This document shows positions 21,612-37,153 of a DNA stretch of 40,038 bases, one piece after another (the first letter of the stretch is position 1; each line of letters starts with the position of its first letter). Location of the stretch: NCBI GenBank assembly GCA_011053145.1, contig DRLC01000244.1, positions 1 to 40,038 on the forward strand. The letters are read 5' to 3'. Source of the DNA: Planctomycetota bacterium. GTDB lineage: Bacteria; Planctomycetota; UBA1135; GCA-002686595. The position numbers were made by a program, and so were the translations under genes. Under the pieces are notes generated by a model, which had not been told where the DNA came from, did not search any database, and was given only the letters and a program-made list of their open reading frames with translations.

Positions 21612-24521
21612 TCACCCCGGCGGAATCCGCGCCGCGGCCAGGAGCGCACCCAACTCGGCCAGGGCCTCGGAGAGCTCCGTCTCCCCGCCGCCGGCGCGGA
21701 TCAGGTCTTCGCACCGGCCGGCCGCGGCTGAGATCGCCGGGAAGCCGTAGTTCGAGGCCGTGCCCCGGAGGCGGTGCACGCGGGTGCGCAGGCTCTCCAA
21801 CTCCCCGTCCCGGTGCAAACCCTCGATTTCGGGCCAGAGGGCCTCGAACGACGCGAGGTAGCGTTCGACCAGCGGCCGAAAGCGCGGATTGTCGGAAAGC
21901 GAGAAGACGTCTTCCCCTCCGCCAGCCGCGGGAACGGTGGCCGGCTCCTCGCCTCCGGCCTTCTCCCCCGGACGGGCCAGGTGGCGGGAGATCGTTTCGA
22001 AGAAGAGCGAGGGCACGACCGGCTTCGAGATGTACCCCGAGCACCCCGCCTCCCGACAACGCTCCTCGTCCCCCGAGAGGGCCAGGGCGGTCAGCGCGAT
22101 CACGGGTTCCTCGATCCCCGCCGCGACCAGACGGCGCGTCGCCTCATAGCCGTCGAGGACGGGCATGTTCATGTCCATCAGGATCGCATCGAAGGCACGC
22201 CCGTTGCGCTTCGCGGCGAGCACCGTTTCGACGCCCGACTGGCCGTCGTCCGCGGTCTCCACCTCGGCCCCGGACTCCTCGAGGAGGAAACGCAGGACCT
22301 CCTGATTCTCCGGACTGTCATCGACGATCAGGAGGCGCCGGCCGGCGAAGGTGCGTTCCGGCGGGGACGCGACGCCGAATCCCTCCCGGCTCAGGGCCTT
22401 GCAGGTCTCCCGCGCTTCCTCACCCGCGGGCACGAGCGGGAGTCGGACGGCGAAGCAACTGCCCTGCCCCACCTCGCTCTCCACCGTGACCATGCCGCCG
22501 AGAAGGCGCGCCAGGTGGCGGCAGATGTCCAGCCCGAGTCCCGCGCCCCCGAATCGTGTATCCCGGGACGGATTCACCTGGGAGAACGGACGGAAGAGGT
22601 CTCGCAGCGCTTCGGGCGCGATACCGATGCCGGTGTCGACCACCTCGAAGAGAAGCGCGTCCCGCTCCTCCCCGGCGAGAGCGAGACGAACCTCGACACG
22701 GCCCTCGTTCGTGAACTTGATCGCGTTCCCGACGAGGTTCACGAGGATCTGCTTCAGCCGCATCGGGTCGGTCAAGACGCAGTCCGGCACCTCCTCGGCA
22801 ACGCTCATGCTGAGTTCGAGCATCTTCTCGCGCGCCTGCCGAGCGAGGAGCTCCAGGACCTCCGCGATGAGATCACGGACGCAGCAGGGTTCATGGGAGA
22901 CCTGCATCTCGCCCGCTTCGATCTTCGAAAGGTCGAGCACATCGTTGATCAGACTCAACAGGTACCCCGTGCTGCGCCGGATGTTCCGCGCCCAGGTCTC
23001 CTGCTTCTTGCGATCCACGTTCGAGCGCGAAAGGAGCTCGGCGTATCCAACGATCGCGTTCATCGGAGTGCGCAGCTCGTGGCTCATGTTCGCGAGGAAC
23101 TCCGACTTGTAGCGGTTCGCGGCGCGCTCGCGCTCCACCGACTTGGCGAGGTCCTCGGAGATGACCTCGCGCTCGCGCTCCGCGATCCGGCGCTCGATCG
23201 CTCGAGCGTAGGAATCGACGATGATGCCCAGCAGTGCCAGCTCCTCGTCCTCCCAGTCGCGCGTGGCGGAGGTGTCGACGAATCCGAAGAAGCTCTCGAG
23301 GCGGCCGTGGATGATCACCGGCAGGACGAGCAGCGCGCGGACGTCCGGACGCAGGACCCCCGACCCCTCCTTCGGGACGATCCCCGATTCGGCGACGTTC
23401 GGAATGCGGATCGGCTTGCCCTTCGCGAGCAGGTCCGTCGCCCAGGTGTAGCCCTCGCTCGGTTCGGGGTGCGGCTCGATCAAGTGGATGTCTCCCTCCT
23501 CCTCCGTCCACTGGTGCGTGCGGAAGACCCAGCGGCGGTCCTCGCGGTAACGGCATAGGTAGGATCGGGAAACACCGAGGATGCGTCCCACGCCCGACAG
23601 GACGATTCCGATCGCGCGGTTCAGATCGTCGTGTTCGAGCAGACTCGTCGCGACCTTGCGGGAGACTTCGTTCAGGGCGAGCAGCTTTTCCCTTTGGCGC
23701 TCGGCGGCCTTGCGCTCGGTGATGTCGTGCGCGATCACGGCGAGCCCGATCACCTCGCGCGTCTGGGAATGCTGGATCGAAAAGGCGTTGACCCAGGCGG
23801 GAGTCGCGTCCGTCCCGCCGAAACCGCGCAATGGAAGCTCGCCGCGCCATCGGCCCGAGCGAATCGTGGGCAGGACCTCGGCATCGAGTCGGTTCCGCTC
23901 GCTGTCCGGGAAGAGCTCTCGCAAGCCGTGACCCGTCATCTCGGAGGCATCGACGAGTCCGAGCAATTCCGCCCCCGCCGGGTTCATGTAGGTGATCGAA
24001 CCTTCCGGGTCCGCGACGCAGATCATCTCCGCACTGTTCTCGATCAGGCTGATGAGCTGATCGCGTTCCTCGATCAGCCCCTGACTTCCGCTCGAGTCTC
24101 GGATCAGCGCGAAGATGTGGGGCTCGCCCCCCCACACTCCGGACCAGAGCCGTGCCTCGACGGCATAGGTGGAACCATCCTTGCGTCGATTGTGGCCGAA
24201 GAGGAACTGCGGTCCCTCGGCATCGAGGGCCTCCAGGACCTTCTGGAACCCCTCACGGGTCTGGCGCGTGCCTATCTCCCAGATCGCCCGCCCGATGAGT
24301 TCCTCGGCGCGGTAGCCGAGCTGGCGCAGCGCGCAGTCGTTCGCGTCGACGATCCGGCCCTCGCGATCGATCACGAGGCATTCGTCGGGAGCGCTGCGAA
24401 GTGGGTCCGCCTCCACGGCCCCATCCCCCGCACTCCCCGCCGGACTCCCCGATGCGTCGAGCCCACCGGTTCGTACCAGCCGCTCGATCGCTCCCTCTCC
24501 GTGGGTCTCGTCTCTTGCCAT
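21612..24521 (-). CDS. hybrid sensor histidine kinase: PAS-PAS-GAF-HisKA-HATPase-REC-HPt, 969 aa
   Basis: Two PAS domains (about 35-150 and 155-275, the second ending in HDITERK) and a GAF domain (about 290-455) act as input. The dimerisation/phosphoacceptor helix has H481 in MSHELRTPMNA; the ATPase domain shows N-, G1- and G2-box motifs (NLVGNAIKF, DTGIGI, GAGLGLDI). A receiver follows with D783 in ILMDMNMPVLDG, and a C-terminal HPt domain with H916 in VHRLRGTASNYGF. No membrane segment is seen, so sensing is probably cytoplasmic. The start at 24521 is preferred: the upstream ATG at 24557 overlaps a TAGAAT -10 element. The HPt would pass phosphate to separate receivers, and two receiver proteins follow on the same strand. 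Confidence 0.92.
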   Translation of the reverse strand: MARDETHGEGAIERLVRTGGLDASGSPAGSAGDGAVEADPLRSAPDECLVIDREGRIVDANDCALRQLGYRAEELIGRAIWEIGTRQTREGFQKVLEALDAEGPQFLFGHNRRKDGSTYAVEARLWSGVWGGEPHIFALIRDSSGSQGLIEERDQLISLIENSAEMICVADPEGSITYMNPAGAELLGLVDASEMTGHGLRELFPDSERNRLDAEVLPTIRSGRWRGELPLRGFGGTDATPAWVNAFSIQHSQTREVIGLAVIAHDITERKAAERQREKLLALNEVSRKVATSLLEHDDLNRAIGIVLSGVGRILGVSRSYLCRYREDRRWVFRTHQWTEEEGDIHLIEPHPEPSEGYTWATDLLAKGKPIRIPNVAESGIVPKEGSGVLRPDVRALLVLPVIIHGRLESFFGFVDTSATRDWEDEELALLGIIVDSYARAIERRIAEREREVISEDLAKSVERERAANRYKSEFLANMSHELRTPMNAIVGYAELLSRSNVDRKKQETWARNIRRSTGYLLSLINDVLDLSKIEAGEMQVSHEPCCVRDLIAEVLELLARQAREKMLELSMSVAEEVPDCVLTDPMRLKQILVNLVGNAIKFTNEGRVEVRLALAGEERDALLFEVVDTGIGIAPEALRDLFRPFSQVNPSRDTRFGGAGLGLDICRHLARLLGGMVTVESEVGQGSCFAVRLPLVPAGEEARETCKALSREGFGVASPPERTFAGRRLLIVDDSPENQEVLRFLLEESGAEVETADDGQSGVETVLAAKRNGRAFDAILMDMNMPVLDGYEATRRLVAAGIEEPVIALTALALSGDEERCREAGCSGYISKPVVPSLFFETISRHLARPGEKAGGEEPATVPAAGGGEDVFSLSDNPRFRPLVERYLASFEALWPEIEGLHRDGELESLRTRVHRLRGTASNYGFPAISAAAGRCEDLIRAGGGETELSEALAELGALLAAARIPPG

Positions 24522-24555
24522 GCCGTGTCCGCCGCACCCGGCGTTCGCCGCCCGC

Positions 24556-24561
24556 ATTCTA
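24556..24561 (-). promoter_or_regulatory. -10-like TAGAAT before the hybrid kinase gene
   Basis: TAGAAT on the minus strand, with the predicted start near 24550 and a leader of about 29 bases to the ATG at 24521. It overlaps the alternative ATG at 24557, arguing against that start. Confidence 0.35.
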
Positions 24562-24598
24562 CCCCGCGGGCTGGCTCGTCGCCGAGAAGCCCGGATAG

Positions 24599-30417
<5,819 letters not shown>

Positions 30418-30424
30418 GCCGACC

Positions 30425-31717
30425 TCACCCCCGGATCGCGACCGAGAGCGCGTAGCCGGGCTCCTTCGACGCGCAGAAGACGCTGTGCATCGCGGTACGG
30501 TCGAGACCGTGGTTGGGCAAGAGGAGGGCATCCCCGGGGCGCAGGAGGAGGGCGTGACCGGCGTCGACGAGGAAGGCGGTGAACTCCGGGCCGTCGAGAA
30601 AGGGGGCGAAGAGGCCGCAGTTCGGCTCGGCGAGTGCGGCCAGGGTCGGGGCGCGGCGCTCGGTCGCACGGTGGATCGCGCCCCAGGCCTCTCCGAGCTG
30701 CTCGCGGAGCCAGGGCATCTCGCCCTCCCGGATCCAGCCGACGAACTCCCGGACCCGCGCGGCGAGTTCCTCGATCGAGAGGGCGAGCCAGAGGGTACGG
30801 CCGGTGAGCTGGGCGTAGAGGACGCCGAGCTGGCGCGTCGGGCCGGACTCCTCGGGGAAGGCGTCGTGATGGAAACGCGCACCGCCGTTCGGAGCGTTCC
30901 AATAGGCGATGTGCGCGGCGGGCTGGACGGGGCGGCCGGCGAGACGCTCGATGCGCTGCCAGAGTTCGGTCGCGCCGGCGAGGGAACGCGCGCCGGGGAG
31001 GATGCGTTCGGCGAACTCGCGCACCGCGGCGTGGCGGAGGGGGTCCGCGCTCGCGTCGTCGTCGCCCTCGATGCCGAAGAAGACGCGCACGCGCAGGGAA
31101 CGATCGTCCTTCGCGAGCGAGAGGCGGCCCGTCTTCACCCAGACCTCGACCCTCTCCCCGTCGGCCTCCTCGCGGGCGACGCGGATGCGCGCGAGGTCGC
31201 GCTCGGGATCGAAGAGGACCGCCTCATCGGAGGGCTCGATCGACCACGCGGGACCGAGCCGGGACGCGCGCTGTTCGAGCAGGGCACGCAGGCCGCTCGG
31301 TTCGAGGAGCGCGGCGTGCAGGGCCGGCAGGTCTTCGGACACGAGCGCGCCGCGCACGCGGCTCGCCCCCTCCGGCACGAAGATCGGGCGCGCGGAGACC
31401 CAGCGTTCGAGTTCGATCACCTCCCGCCGACTGCGGCGTGGGCGCTTCGGGAGCAGACCCTCGGGTTCGAGTTCCGCGACGCGCCCGAGTTCGAGCCCGC
31501 GCCGACGGAGGCGCAGCTCTTCCCGGATGCGCTTGCGAACTTCACGCTCGAACTCGCGATCCTCTCCCCCGCCGAGCGAGATGACGGGGCGCGCCTCGGG
31601 GATCCGCTCACGGTCGGGAGCCAGAACGATGTCCCGGAAGAGCCCGGGCCCGGGCTCGCGCGAAACGGACCGACCCCCACGCCCGCGCGGTCGGCGGCGA
31701 GCGTGGGGGTCGGTCAC
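30425..31717 (-). CDS. hypothetical protein with cupin/oxygenase-like C-terminal half, 430 aa
   Basis: No family was recognised with certainty. The N-terminal 120 residues are highly basic and Arg-rich. The middle (about 140-250) is mixed. The C-terminal part contains RFHHDAFPEE (H283-H284-D285) and RPGDALLLPNHGLDRTAMHSVF (H403, H411) with a final strand GYALSVAIR. This arrangement of HxD, a PGDxLLLP turn and a distal His is what a cupin-fold Fe(II)-dependent oxygenase would show, but the spacing was judged by eye only. The GTG at 31717 is the only reasonable start because no Met codon occurs in the first 330 residues. It lies 28 bases downstream of korB on the same strand and could be cotranscribed; the C-terminus converges with the TPR glycosyltransferase gene 7 bases away. 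Confidence 0.6.
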   Translation of the reverse strand: MTDPHARRRPRGRGGRSVSREPGPGLFRDIVLAPDRERIPEARPVISLGGGEDREFEREVRKRIREELRLRRRGLELGRVAELEPEGLLPKRPRRSRREVIELERWVSARPIFVPEGASRVRGALVSEDLPALHAALLEPSGLRALLEQRASRLGPAWSIEPSDEAVLFDPERDLARIRVAREEADGERVEVWVKTGRLSLAKDDRSLRVRVFFGIEGDDDASADPLRHAAVREFAERILPGARSLAGATELWQRIERLAGRPVQPAAHIAYWNAPNGGARFHHDAFPEESGPTRQLGVLYAQLTGRTLWLALSIEELAARVREFVGWIREGEMPWLREQLGEAWGAIHRATERRAPTLAALAEPNCGLFAPFLDGPEFTAFLVDAGHALLLRPGDALLLPNHGLDRTAMHSVFCASKEPGYALSVAIRG

Positions 31718-31745
31718 GGTGCTTCGAAGGGTGGGGCGGCCCTTC

Positions 31746-32744
<999 letters not shown>

Positions 32745-32746
32745 GG

Positions 32747-34606
32747 CTACTTCTCCAGGATGCTCTTGATGCGCTCGACCAGCTCGGAAGCCATGAACGG
32801 CTTGCCCTGAACCTTCGGGTAGGAAAGGAAGTTGTGCTCGGGGTACTCACTGCGCAGGACGCGCCAGAGCTGCCCCATGTTGATCTCGGGGATCAGCACG
32901 GCCTTGTAGCGGCCGAAGATCGCATCGAGTCCGTTGGGAAGCGGCCAGAGGTGGCGAAGGTGCATGTTCGCCACCGAGAGCCCCGCCTCGCGGCAGGTGT
33001 TCGTGGCACTCGTGATCGAGCCCTTCGTGCCGCCCCATCCGAGGACGAGGAGGTCGCCGGACTCGGGGCCTTCGACTCCGGGCGTCTCGATCGAGTCCCG
33101 GATGCTGAGCACCTTGTCCTGGCGGTACTGGGTCATCTTCTGGTGGTTCTGCGGGTCGTAGCAGACGTTGCCGGACCCGTCCTCCTTCTCGAGGCCGCCG
33201 ATGCGGTGCTCGAGACCGGGCGTCCCGGGCAGAGCCCAGGGCCGGCGGAGCTTCTCGTCCCGGAGGAACGGCTGGAATCCCTCCGGGTCCGTGCGGAACT
33301 TGACCTCGATCTTCGGGAGCTCCTCCATCCGGGGCAGCTTCCAGGGCTCCGAGCCGTTCGCGATGTAGTTGTCGGAGAGCAGGAACACCGGGGTCATGTA
33401 CTCGAGCGCGATCCGACAGGCCTCCAGGGCGCAATCGAACGCGTCCGCGGGCGACGACGCGGCGACGACCGGGATCGGCGCTTCCCCGTTTCGCCCGAAG
33501 ATGGACTGGTAGAGGTCCGCCTGCTCGACCTTCGTGGGCATGCCGGTGGACGGGCCGGCGCGCTGCACGTTCACGATGACCATCGGGAGTTCGACGGAGA
33601 CGGCGAGTCCAAGGGCCTCGGTCTTGAGCGCGATCCCCGGTCCCGAGGAAGAGGTCACCGCGAGCTTCCCGCAGAAAGCCGCGCCGATCGTCGCGCACAC
33701 GGCGGCGATCTCGTCCTCCGCCTGGAAGGTCATCACGTTGTGGTTCTTGTACGCGGCGAGCTGCTGGAGGATGTCCGTTGCCGGAGTGATCGGATACGCC
33801 CCCAGGAAGAGGTCGAGTCCGGACTGCGCGGCGCCGGCGACGAGTCCGAGGCCGATGGCCTGGTTGCCGAGGATGTTGCGGTAGGTTCCCGCGGGAAGGT
33901 CGTTGCAGGCCGGCACCTGGTACTGGCCCTGGAACATCTCGTGGATGTCTCCGGCGTTGTAACCCGCCTGCAGCGCCTTCTGGTTCGCCTCGACGAGTTC
34001 GGGGCGCTTCGCGAACTTCTTCGCGAGCCAGTTCATCGTGGGCTCGAGCGGCCGGCTGTAGAGCCAGTACATGAGCCCGAGCGTGTAGAAGTTCTTGCAG
34101 CGCTGGACCTCCTTCGAGGAGAGCGGGGAGTCGGCGAGCGCCTCGGCCACGCGCTTGTTGATGTCGACGACGATCACGCGATAGCCCTCGAGGGTTCCGT
34201 CCTCGATCGGGTTCGTCTCGAGCTTCGCCTTCTTCAGATCGTTCGCACCGAAGTTGCCCTCGTTGACGACGACGATCCCTCCCGGCTTGAGGTCCTTGAT
34301 GTTGACGACCAGCGCGGCGGGGTTCATCGCCACCAGCGCGTCGGGTCGGTCCCCCGGGGTGTGGATGTCCTTCGAGCTGAAGTGGAGCTGGAAACCCGAG
34401 ACACCGGGCCGCGTGCCGGCGGGCGCGCGAATCTCCGCCGGGAAGTCCGGGAAGGTCGCGAGGTCGTTGCCGACCACCGCGCTCGTGCTCGTGAACTGGT
34501 TTCCCGTGATCTGCATGCCGTCGCCGGAGTCACCCGCAAAACGGATCGTGACGTCCTCCTGCACCTGCAGGGGCAACTCGGCGCCCGGCTCTTTCGTCTG
34601 GGTCAT
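32747..34606 (-). CDS. korA: 2-oxoacid:ferredoxin oxidoreductase subunit alpha (gamma-alpha fusion), 619 aa
   Basis: The N-terminal gamma-like domain (about 20-210) has RFAGDSGDGMQITGNQF and FPAEIRAPAGTRPGVSGFQ. The alpha domain (about 235-600) includes GAYPITPATDILQQLA, QAEDEIAAVCATIGAA, KLAVTSSSGPGIALKTE and VNVQRAGPSTGMPTK. This fused form partners with KorB in the two-subunit 2-oxoglutarate:ferredoxin oxidoreductases. The start at 34606 (MTQTKEPG) is chosen over an upstream in-frame ATG at 34729 because the extra 41 residues have no similarity to the family. It is divergent from the CysQ-like gene across 310 bases. Confidence 0.93.
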   Translation of the reverse strand: MTQTKEPGAELPLQVQEDVTIRFAGDSGDGMQITGNQFTSTSAVVGNDLATFPDFPAEIRAPAGTRPGVSGFQLHFSSKDIHTPGDRPDALVAMNPAALVVNIKDLKPGGIVVVNEGNFGANDLKKAKLETNPIEDGTLEGYRVIVVDINKRVAEALADSPLSSKEVQRCKNFYTLGLMYWLYSRPLEPTMNWLAKKFAKRPELVEANQKALQAGYNAGDIHEMFQGQYQVPACNDLPAGTYRNILGNQAIGLGLVAGAAQSGLDLFLGAYPITPATDILQQLAAYKNHNVMTFQAEDEIAAVCATIGAAFCGKLAVTSSSGPGIALKTEALGLAVSVELPMVIVNVQRAGPSTGMPTKVEQADLYQSIFGRNGEAPIPVVAASSPADAFDCALEACRIALEYMTPVFLLSDNYIANGSEPWKLPRMEELPKIEVKFRTDPEGFQPFLRDEKLRRPWALPGTPGLEHRIGGLEKEDGSGNVCYDPQNHQKMTQYRQDKVLSIRDSIETPGVEGPESGDLLVLGWGGTKGSITSATNTCREAGLSVANMHLRHLWPLPNGLDAIFGRYKAVLIPEINMGQLWRVLRSEYPEHNFLSYPKVQGKPFMASELVERIKSILEK

Positions 34607-34916
34607 GGTGGGGGTCTTGGGAGGCTGGAGGGCTTCGATCGGGGATCCGAAGGGGCTCCCTCCAGGAATTTGGCGAAGGATTGTGCCACTCCCCCGGGAT
34701 GGAAGCATCCCATTCCCGACACTTCTCACGGGGTCTGGCCATCGAGGCTATCGACCTTCCGTGCGGGGAACTCCAGTCCGCGCGGGCCCTCGCTCCGGAC
34801 CGTCTCGACCGCGACCCCGCCCGGCGTCCCCCGCGCCCCCGGCCGGCCCGGGGGCGCTCGATTTCTCACCGATTCCCTGTGGCCGGAATCGGCCCCGCGT
34901 GGTTCCCTCGGCGCCC
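34607..34916. other. 310-base divergent intergenic region (korA / CysQ-like gene)
   Basis: No convincing gene was seen; a 79-codon plus-strand frame inside it is Arg/Pro-rich shadow. It contains one perfect inverted repeat, GGGATG-gaag-CATCCC (34696-34711), which could be a small hairpin or an operator for either gene. It also holds a GC-rich tract of roughly 50 bases near 34805-34858. No clear -35/-10 pair was recognised for either direction. Confidence 0.4.
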
Positions 34917-35735
34917 ATGAGCACCCAAGTGACCGGAAACGAGCTGGAGCGCGACCTCGCGGCCGCGATCGACGTCGCCCGACGGACCGCGGATCGCGTG
35001 CACGGCCTGCGCGGCCTGGAACGCTGGGAGGGCAGGACCCTCGCCGATGTGGGCGACCAGGCCGGTGACGGCTACCTGCAGGGGTTCTTCCTCGGCCGCT
35101 ACCCCGAGGACGGCATCCTCTCCGAGGAAACGGCCGACAGCCCCGATCGCCTCGCGAAGGATCGCGTCTGGATCCTGGACCCCCTCGACGGCACGAAGGA
35201 GTACAGCCAGCTCCGGGTCGACTGGGCGATCCACGTCGCCCTCACGTTCGGGGGAGCGTGCGGGCTCGCCGCGGTCGCCCTCCCCTCCGACGAGGACGTC
35301 CTGTGGGGCGTGGCGCTCCCCGGCCGCGAGCGCGCCGGCTCGACGAAGGGTCGCACCCTCCTGCGCGGCGACAGCGAACCCCCGTCCAAGCTCCGCCTGG
35401 TCGTCAGCCGCAGCCACACGCCGCCCTGGGTCGAGAAGGTCGCCGAGATCCTCGACGCCGAACTCGTCCCCTGCGGTAGCGCCGGCTACAAGGTCTCACG
35501 CCTCCTCCTCGGCGAGGCCGACATCTACGTCCACAAGGTCGGCCTCAAGGAATGGGACACCTGCGCCCCCGAGACGATCGCCCGCGCCCTCGGCTGGCAC
35601 GTCTCGAAACTCGCGGGCGACGAGCACACCTACAACCGCCCCGACCCGAAGAACCACGAACTCCTCATCTGCCGCCCCGCGATGCGCGAGCGCGTGCTCG
35701 AAGCCGTGGCGAAGTCCGGCGCGCTCGAATCCTAG
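34917..35735 (+). CDS. CysQ-like 3'(2'),5'-bisphosphate nucleotidase (inositol monophosphatase superfamily), 272 aa
   Basis: Metal-dependent phosphatase with the superfamily ligands E70-E71 (LSEETAD), D88-P-L-D91-G-T (ILDPLDGTKEY) and the distal WDTCAPE motif near residue 215. TKEY after DPLDG favours the CysQ (PAP phosphatase) branch over inositol monophosphatase or fructose bisphosphatase. The likely role is hydrolysis of 3'-phosphoadenosine 5'-phosphate in sulfur metabolism. The frame is open from 34254, but that part is antisense to korA; the ATG at 34917 is where similarity starts. No clear ribosome-binding site is seen. It is followed by about 220 non-coding bases before the Fic gene. 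Confidence 0.88.
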   Translation: MSTQVTGNELERDLAAAIDVARRTADRVHGLRGLERWEGRTLADVGDQAGDGYLQGFFLGRYPEDGILSEETADSPDRLAKDRVWILDPLDGTKEYSQLRVDWAIHVALTFGGACGLAAVALPSDEDVLWGVALPGRERAGSTKGRTLLRGDSEPPSKLRLVVSRSHTPPWVEKVAEILDAELVPCGSAGYKVSRLLLGEADIYVHKVGLKEWDTCAPETIARALGWHVSKLAGDEHTYNRPDPKNHELLICRPAMRERVLEAVAKSGALES

Positions 35736-35875
35736 CCCGGGTTCTATAGGGGGCCCCTCTGCGTCCGAGTCTGGACGTAGGGCTGGATCCCCCCTCCGAT
35801 GGAGCGGAGCAATGCCCCGGCCCACTGTCGAGCATCCGCCCTCCCCCTGCCTCCGTCCTGGAGGGCCCGGCGGCG

Positions 35876-35946
35876 CCTCGCTATTAAGCGAAGAGCCTTT
35901 GCGCTGAATAACCGGCCGGGTTATACAGCTCTGTTGAATAGCGAGG
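35876..35946 (+). promoter_or_regulatory. long nested hairpin ending at the ribosome-binding site of the Fic gene
   Basis: An outer perfect 10-bp inverted repeat, CCTCGCTATT (35876-35885) with AATAGCGAGG (35937-35946), encloses AGAGC (35892-35896) with GCTCT (35928-35932) and an inner ATAACC (35908-35913) with GGTTAT (35919-35924). The three stems are nested, so one extended imperfect hairpin of about 71 bases can form. Its 3' arm runs into GGAGG at 35946-35950, the Shine-Dalgarno of the Fic gene (ATG 35954). It may control translation or be a palindromic operator; the local sequence is more AT-rich than its surroundings. Confidence 0.6.
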
Positions 35947-35953
35947 GAGGTCG

Positions 35954-37153
35954 ATGAAACGCGACAAGACTGGGCGCTACGAGGCAACCGTGACCGGCGA
36001 TGAGCCGGTCCGGGCTTTCGTGCCGGCTCCACTGCCCCCCGCTCCCCCGATAGACCTGTCCCCCTTGCAGGGCCGGCTGGAGACGGCGCTTCTGGCGCTC
36101 GGACGGCTGGACGCGCTCTCGACGCTGCTGCCGGACACGACCTTCATCCTGTACTCATATGTGCGAAAGGAGGCCGTACTCAGCTCCCAGATCGAGGGGA
36201 CACAGTCCTCACTCTCGGACCTTCTGCTGTTCGAAACGGAGGCGGCTCCGGGGGCACCGTTCGATGACGTGGTGGAGGTCTCCAACTACGTCGCGGCCAT
36301 GGAACACGGGCTCGCCCGGCTTCGGGGGGGATTCCCCCTCTCGAACCGGTTGCTGAAGGAGATCCACGCCAAGCTGCTCAAACGCGGTCGTGGGAGCGAG
36401 AAGTCGCCTGGAGAGTTCCGAAAGTCGCAGAACTGGATCGGAGGCTCGCGCCCCGGCAACGCGCACTTCGTGCCCCCCCCGGCCCATCTCGTTCTTGACT
36501 GCATGTCCGAGCTGGAGACGTTTCTGCACGAATCGCGGCAGGAACTCCCCGTTCTCGTCCGCGCAGCGCTAGCGCACCTTCAGTTCGAGTCGATCCACCC
36601 CTTCCTGGACGGGAACGGACGAGTCGGCCGCCTCCTCATCACCTTCCTCCTCTGCCACGATGGCGTGATTCGGGAACCGCTGCTCTACCTGAGCTTGTTC
36701 TTCAAGCAGCACCGTTCGAGGTACTACGCGCTCCTGGACCGCGTTCGAAATGAGGGGGACTGGGAGGAGTGGCTGGCCTTCTTCCTGGAAGGGGTCGCCC
36801 AGACAGCGGAAGGAGCCGTGGCCACAGCTCGCCGCCTCGTGGAACTCTTTCACGAAGATCGGGAGAGGATCCAGGGGGAAGGCAAGAAGGCCGGTTCGGC
36901 TCTGCGCGTTCATCAAGCTCTCCAGGAGCGGCCGGTCGCCTCCCTTCCGGCCATAGCCGGGCGCACCGGCCTCTCCTATCCTGCCACACAGGCGGGGATG
37001 GAGGTCCTCGAACGACTAGGCCTCGTACGGGAGTTGACCGGTCGCCGCCGCAATCGCCTGTTCGGGTACGACCGCTACATCGCGATCCTGAGCGAGGGAA
37101 CGGAGACCCCTCCTCGGGGCGACGGAGTCCAAGCGCAGTCCTCCGGCAGCTGA
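35954..37153 (+). CDS. Fic-family AMP-transferase with C-terminal winged helix, 399 aa
   Basis: Fic proteins usually transfer AMP from ATP onto Tyr/Ser/Thr of targets. The catalytic motif is complete: HPFLDGNGRVGR with H215. An inhibitory-helix motif, SSQIEGT (S77-G82, inhibitory glutamate E81), lies in the N-terminal part, making it a class II (intramolecularly inhibited) Fic with a Fic_N-type start (PLPPAPPIDL). The last 80 residues look like a winged helix (LPAIAGRTGLSYPATQAGMEVLERLGLVRELTGRRRNRLFGYDRY), typical of the SoFic-like group. Length is normal. A strong GGGAGG precedes the ATG by 3-8 bases, right after the long hairpin. No antitoxin gene is adjacent, as expected for class II. Possibly autoregulated through the winged helix. 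Confidence 0.92.
   Translation: MKRDKTGRYEATVTGDEPVRAFVPAPLPPAPPIDLSPLQGRLETALLALGRLDALSTLLPDTTFILYSYVRKEAVLSSQIEGTQSSLSDLLLFETEAAPGAPFDDVVEVSNYVAAMEHGLARLRGGFPLSNRLLKEIHAKLLKRGRGSEKSPGEFRKSQNWIGGSRPGNAHFVPPPAHLVLDCMSELETFLHESRQELPVLVRAALAHLQFESIHPFLDGNGRVGRLLITFLLCHDGVIREPLLYLSLFFKQHRSRYYALLDRVRNEGDWEEWLAFFLEGVAQTAEGAVATARRLVELFHEDRERIQGEGKKAGSALRVHQALQERPVASLPAIAGRTGLSYPATQAGMEVLERLGLVRELTGRRRNRLFGYDRYIAILSEGTETPPRGDGVQAQSSGS

Noticed and set aside
32834-35068. 744-codon plus-strand frame
   Set aside because: Antisense to korA, whose motifs are unambiguous.
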